DNA of 64,000 bases from Metabacillus kandeliae (lineage in GTDB: Bacteria; Bacillota; Bacilli; Bacillales; Bacillaceae): assembly GCF_021166585.1 (NCBI RefSeq), contig NZ_JAJOZE010000003.1, positions 248,001 to 312,000 on the forward strand, read 5' to 3'. Under the pieces are notes generated by a model, which searched no databases, was not told the origin of the DNA, and saw only the letters and a program-made list of their open reading frames with translations. The position numbers and the translations under genes were made by a program. Position 1 is the first letter of the stretch. Each line of letters begins with the position of its first letter. Positions 61,369 to 64,000 of this stretch are shown here, piece by piece.

Positions 61369-63039
61369 TTACATCTTTTCCGGTGCTGAAACGCCGATCA
61401 GTGACAATGCATTTTTCAGCGTAATTTGTGTAGCCTTCATTAAAGCAAGGCGGGCACGGCTTTTTGATGCATTCTCGGAATCTAAAACCTTCTCTGCATT
61501 GTAAAAGCTGTGCAGGGAAGCAGCCAGATCATACACATAGTTTGTAATCCGGTGAGGAATCCGCTTGCCTGCAGCCTCTGCCACAGCCTGCGGAAATTCT
61601 CCGATTGCTTTTAAAAGTTCGATCTCTTTTTCAGAAAGCTCGTGTTCGAATGAGATATCATTCTGGTAAGCAATCGCTTGTTCCTCGCCCTGGCGAAGCA
61701 TGCTGCAAATTCTGGCATGAGCGTATTGGGCATAGAACACAGGGTTTTCATTAGACTGGCTGACAGCAAGGTCCATATCAAAGTCCATATGAGTATCAGA
61801 GCTTCTCATTGCAAAGAAGTAACGGACTGCATCAAGGCCAACCTCTTCCATCAGGTCGCGCAGTGTGACAGCTTTTCCTGTCCGCTTGCTCATTTTCATT
61901 TTCTCGCCGTTCTTATAAAGATGCACAAGCTGGATGATTTCCACTTCAAGTGTATCTTTTTCATAGCCAAGCGCCTGAATGGCAGCTTTCATCCGCGGAA
62001 TATAGCCATGGTGGTCTGCGCCCCAAATATTAATCAGCTTTGTGAATCCGCGGTCGAGCTTATCTTTATGGTAGGCAATGTCAGGTGTCAGATACGTGTA
62101 GGACCCGTCATTTTTAATCAAAACACGGTCCTTGTCATCGCCAAATTCAGTTGAACGGAACCAGGTTGCCCCTTCTTCTTCATAGATATGGCCTTTTTCA
62201 CGCAAAGCTGCTAAAGCCAGATCAATTTTTCCGTTCTTATAAAGAGAGGTTTCTGAAAACCAGACATCGAAAGGAACACGGAATTCCTCCAAATCCTTTT
62301 TCAGCTTTTCCATCTCAAATTGCAAGCCGTATTCGCGGAAAAACGCGCGGCGCTCTTCCTCTGTTTCATCAGCAAAACGAGTGCCGAACTCATTTTTCAG
62401 CTTTTCACCGATTTCGATAATATCCTGGCCGTGGTAGCCATCCTCAGGCATCGGAAAATCCTTGCCGATCGCCTGCATATAGCGGGCTTCCACAGAAAGC
62501 GTCAAATTATTAATCTGGTTCCCTGCATCATTGATGTAATATTCTCTTGAAACATCATAGCCTGCTTTTTCAAGAATATTGCAAAGCGAATCCCCGATTG
62601 CTGCACCGCGGGCATGGCCTAAATGAAGTGTTCCAGTTGGATTGGCCGAAACAAATTCCACCTGAACCTTCTCGCCATTCCCCGTATTCGCTTCACCATA
62701 GCTGTCCCCTGCCTGAAGCACTGAAGGAACAAGATCCGTCAAATAGCTGTTATCCATATAAAAATTAATAAAGCCAGGGCCGGCGATCTCTATTTTGTCA
62801 ATCGATGCCTTCCCTTTATCAAAGCTCGCCACAATTTCATCGGCAATCGCTTTCGGTGCTTTTTTCGCAATCCGTGCAAGCTGCATCGCTGTGTTAACTG
62901 AGAAATCCCCGTGCGCTTTATCTTTAGGAGTTTCAAGAATAATATCGGGTATTTGCGCTTCTTCCGCAAGGCCGGCCTTTAAAACCGCTGCTTTCACTTC
63001 ATTTTTTAACCGTTCTTTTACCTGATCGACAATGTTCAT
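61369..63039 (-). CDS. argS: Arginyl-tRNA synthetase
   Basis: ArgS charges tRNA-Arg. The 556-residue class I enzyme has the N-terminal additional domain and the HIGH-type motif [33 protein letters not shown] is the KMSKS-type loop. The C-terminal DALR anticodon domain begins near ARICSML. The start ATG overlaps the ywiB stop by four bases (ATGA), indicating coupling. No T-box leader is visible because ywiB lies immediately upstream. Confidence 0.97.
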   Translation of the reverse strand: MNIVDQVKERLKNEVKAAVLKAGLAEEAQIPDIILETPKDKAHGDFSVNTAMQLARIAKKAPKAIADEIVASFDKGKASIDKIEIAGPGFINFYMDNSYLTDLVPSVLQAGDSYGEANTGNGEKVQVEFVSANPTGTLHLGHARGAAIGDSLCNILEKAGYDVSREYYINDAGNQINNLTLSVEARYMQAIGKDFPMPEDGYHGQDIIEIGEKLKNEFGTRFADETEEERRAFFREYGLQFEMEKLKKDLEEFRVPFDVWFSETSLYKNGKIDLALAALREKGHIYEEEGATWFRSTEFGDDKDRVLIKNDGSYTYLTPDIAYHKDKLDRGFTKLINIWGADHHGYIPRMKAAIQALGYEKDTLEVEIIQLVHLYKNGEKMKMSKRTGKAVTLRDLMEEVGLDAVRYFFAMRSSDTHMDFDMDLAVSQSNENPVFYAQYAHARICSMLRQGEEQAIAYQNDISFEHELSEKEIELLKAIGEFPQAVAEAAGKRIPHRITNYVYDLAASLHSFYNAEKVLDSENASKSRARLALMKATQITLKNALSLIGVSAPEKM

Positions 63040-63464
63040 CCTTCGGCCTCCTTAAACGATATTAACAGTTTATGTAAGTGCGTCTGATCTTCGCCAATTT
63101 TCAGCTGATAGCCTATCTCAAGCCTTCCGCTCGCACCGCTGCCAGGCTTGAAATTCATTTTGTCTGTAAATGTTGCAAGCTGCATGCTGCCGAACTGGGT
63201 CTCATAATTTGTCAGCGTTTCTGCACCCTCAATAAACCGCTGCCTCATGGAAACAGCGCCAGACCTGATGACGACTGCCTCCGCTACCTTCAGTTTAATG
63301 ATGGTGCGGATACTTCCATAATCCTGCTCTTCGCTATAACTTAAGTATGGAATGGATCCCTTGAGGTAATACTCCCCAGACGTCTGAATTTCTATTTTTT
63401 CCGTTTCCTCACCATCCCGGATTTCGGAAATGACATGTATGTTAACTGGTGTCCGTTCTGTCAT
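63036..63464 (-). CDS. ywiB: DUF1934 beta-barrel protein YwiB
   Basis: The 142-residue protein starts [20 protein letters not shown] and is almost all beta-strand ([43 protein letters not shown]). It fits the YwiB/DUF1934 calycin-like fold, of unknown function. The ATG at 63464 follows AAGGATG at about eight bases; a seven-codon extension is rejected. It is coupled to argS, as in B. subtilis. Confidence 0.92.
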   Translation of the reverse strand: MTERTPVNIHVISEIRDGEETEKIEIQTSGEYYLKGSIPYLSYSEEQDYGSIRTIIKLKVAEAVVIRSGAVSMRQRFIEGAETLTNYETQFGSMQLATFTDKMNFKPGSGASGRLEIGYQLKIGEDQTHLHKLLISFKEAEG

Positions 63465-63553
63465 CAGAACACATCCTTTTCGCACTGTTCCACTATAACT
63501 TCAATAGTATAAAGATGTTTTGGCAAAAGTTCAATAGCGGGGCGGAATTTGGG

Positions 63554-63876
63554 GGTCTCTGTCCCCCTTTACCTTTACCTTTATACAGAGGGACCTGGCC
63601 CCCAGTATACTAAAGCGGCAAGGGACATAGGCTGCACCATTTTTTTGTTGTCTCCCAAGGAGCAGAAAGCCTGGTTCCAGTCCTTTATCCCTTTAGCAAA
63701 GCAAGGGACAGGCACCAAGTATGCGGTGTCTGTCCCTTGATGCTTTACCGCATTAGGGGACAGCGACACTCCCTTACAAAGCCGCTCAACATCGCATGTT
63801 CCACTTATGGGGACATATCTTTTGTACTTTACCTTGATGGGGGACAGGCACCTCTATACATAGGGGGACAGAGACC
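63554..63876. mobile_element. MITE-like repeat with nested GGGGACAG inverted repeats
   Basis: The ends GGTCTCTGTCCCCC (63554-63567) and GGGGGACAGAGACC (63863-63876) are perfect 14-base inverted repeats. Inside are further related pieces: GGGACAGGCACC (63705), GGTGTCTGTCCC (63725, inverted), GGGGACAGCGACAC (near 63757), GGGGACATA (63819) and GGGGGACAGGCACC (63839). No transposase is encoded. Apart from this element and a terminator, the 63465-63955 gap holds no gene. Confidence 0.75.
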
Positions 63877-63889
63877 ATCCCCTCTCTAA

Positions 63890-63942
63890 AAAACAAAAAA
63901 ACCAACCCAAGAGAAGCCCCCCGTAAAAAGGCTCCCCTCAAG
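63890..63942 (-). terminator. Probable terminator of the agmatinase-like gene
   Basis: On the minus strand GGGGAGCC can pair with GGCTTCTC (two G-U pairs), followed by TTGGGTTGGTTTTTTTG. It lies 14-66 bases after the stop at 63956. Confidence 0.55.
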
Positions 63943-63955
63943 TCAGTCTATGCGC

Positions 63956-64000
63956 TTATCTCTTCTGCACCCAGCCCAGGATCATTTCACGCAGCAGCTT
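63956..64000 (-). CDS. speB: C-terminal end of an agmatinase-like gene (partial)
   Basis: The last 14 codons visible read KLLREMILGWVQKR and a stop. This resembles the C-terminus of Bacillus agmatinase SpeB (KLIREMLLGF...), and speB lies next to ywiB/argS in B. subtilis. SpeB hydrolyses agmatine to putrescine and urea. Identification rests on a short stretch and gene order. Confidence 0.6.
   Translation of the reverse strand, partial: KLLREMILGWVQKR

Noticed and set aside
63549-63769. Two overlapping frames on opposite strands inside the 63554-63876 element
   Set aside because: They arise from the inverted repeats and have no ribosome-binding sites.

Overview
The window is a chromosomal segment of an endospore-forming Bacillaceae member. 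Spo0F, SpoIIR and RacA are present, and the backbone follows the Bacillus subtilis order from the atp operon to argS/ywiB. It is not B. subtilis itself. Genes for respiratory complex I (nuoA, nuoB) lie beside the ATP synthase operon, rpiB is missing between ywlE and ywlG, and several intergenic repeat families are present. Visible base composition is moderate.

Layout. 1-564 holds the start of a nuo operon, cut by the window edge. 764-1769 holds two unrecognised genes in divergent orientation around a possible operator. 2157-9417 is the complete ATP synthase operon, atpZ-I-B-E-F-H-A-G-D-C, read leftward from a clear sigma-A promoter. 9620-14829 has a secreted subtilisin-like protease, upp and glyA, with an NTF2-like gene on the opposite strand. 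15035-22152 is the ywl/spoIIR/prmC/prfA block, including a cluster of DnaA boxes between ywlC and ywlB. 22242-23243 carries ywkD and racA. 23506-26533 is an accessory three-gene operon: a lipoprotein, a GHSLGG lipase-like protein with a long C-terminal region, and a small helical protein. It resembles the type VII-secreted reverse-domain lipase toxins (TslA type). 26621-37652 is the conserved tdk-rpmE-rho-glpX-murAB-tal-fbaA-spo0F-pyrG-rpoE block, with the reiterative-transcription attenuator of pyrG readable in the leader. 37957-47706 is a Ter stress-response cluster: three TerD-family proteins, a CitE-like lyase, two phosphoribosyltransferase-type proteins, a HAD phosphatase, YceG and TelA. 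Its yceG gene lies between two direct copies of a repeat. 48201-58778 is a fatty-acid and branched-chain acyl-CoA degradation cluster (fadF, thiolase, hydroxyacyl-CoA dehydrogenase, two acyl-CoA dehydrogenases, a TetR regulator, icmF). 58965-64000 has a cardiolipin synthase-like gene, uvsE, argS, ywiB and the last codons of an agmatinase-like gene.

How the parts work together. Complex I and ATP synthase form an energy block. fbaA, tal and glpX are central sugar-phosphate genes. pyrG, upp, tdk and glyA are nucleotide and one-carbon genes, with readable PurR and CTP control signals at glyA and pyrG. Sporulation control is visible at spo0F and racA (0A boxes, sigma-H-like promoters).

The most unusual items are the lipase operon, whose low-GC core crosses a gene boundary, and the Ter biosynthetic module, which has no terC here. 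Others are three intergenic arrays with a strict 20-21-nt period, and a small leader ORF with a sequestered ribosome-binding site ahead of atpF.
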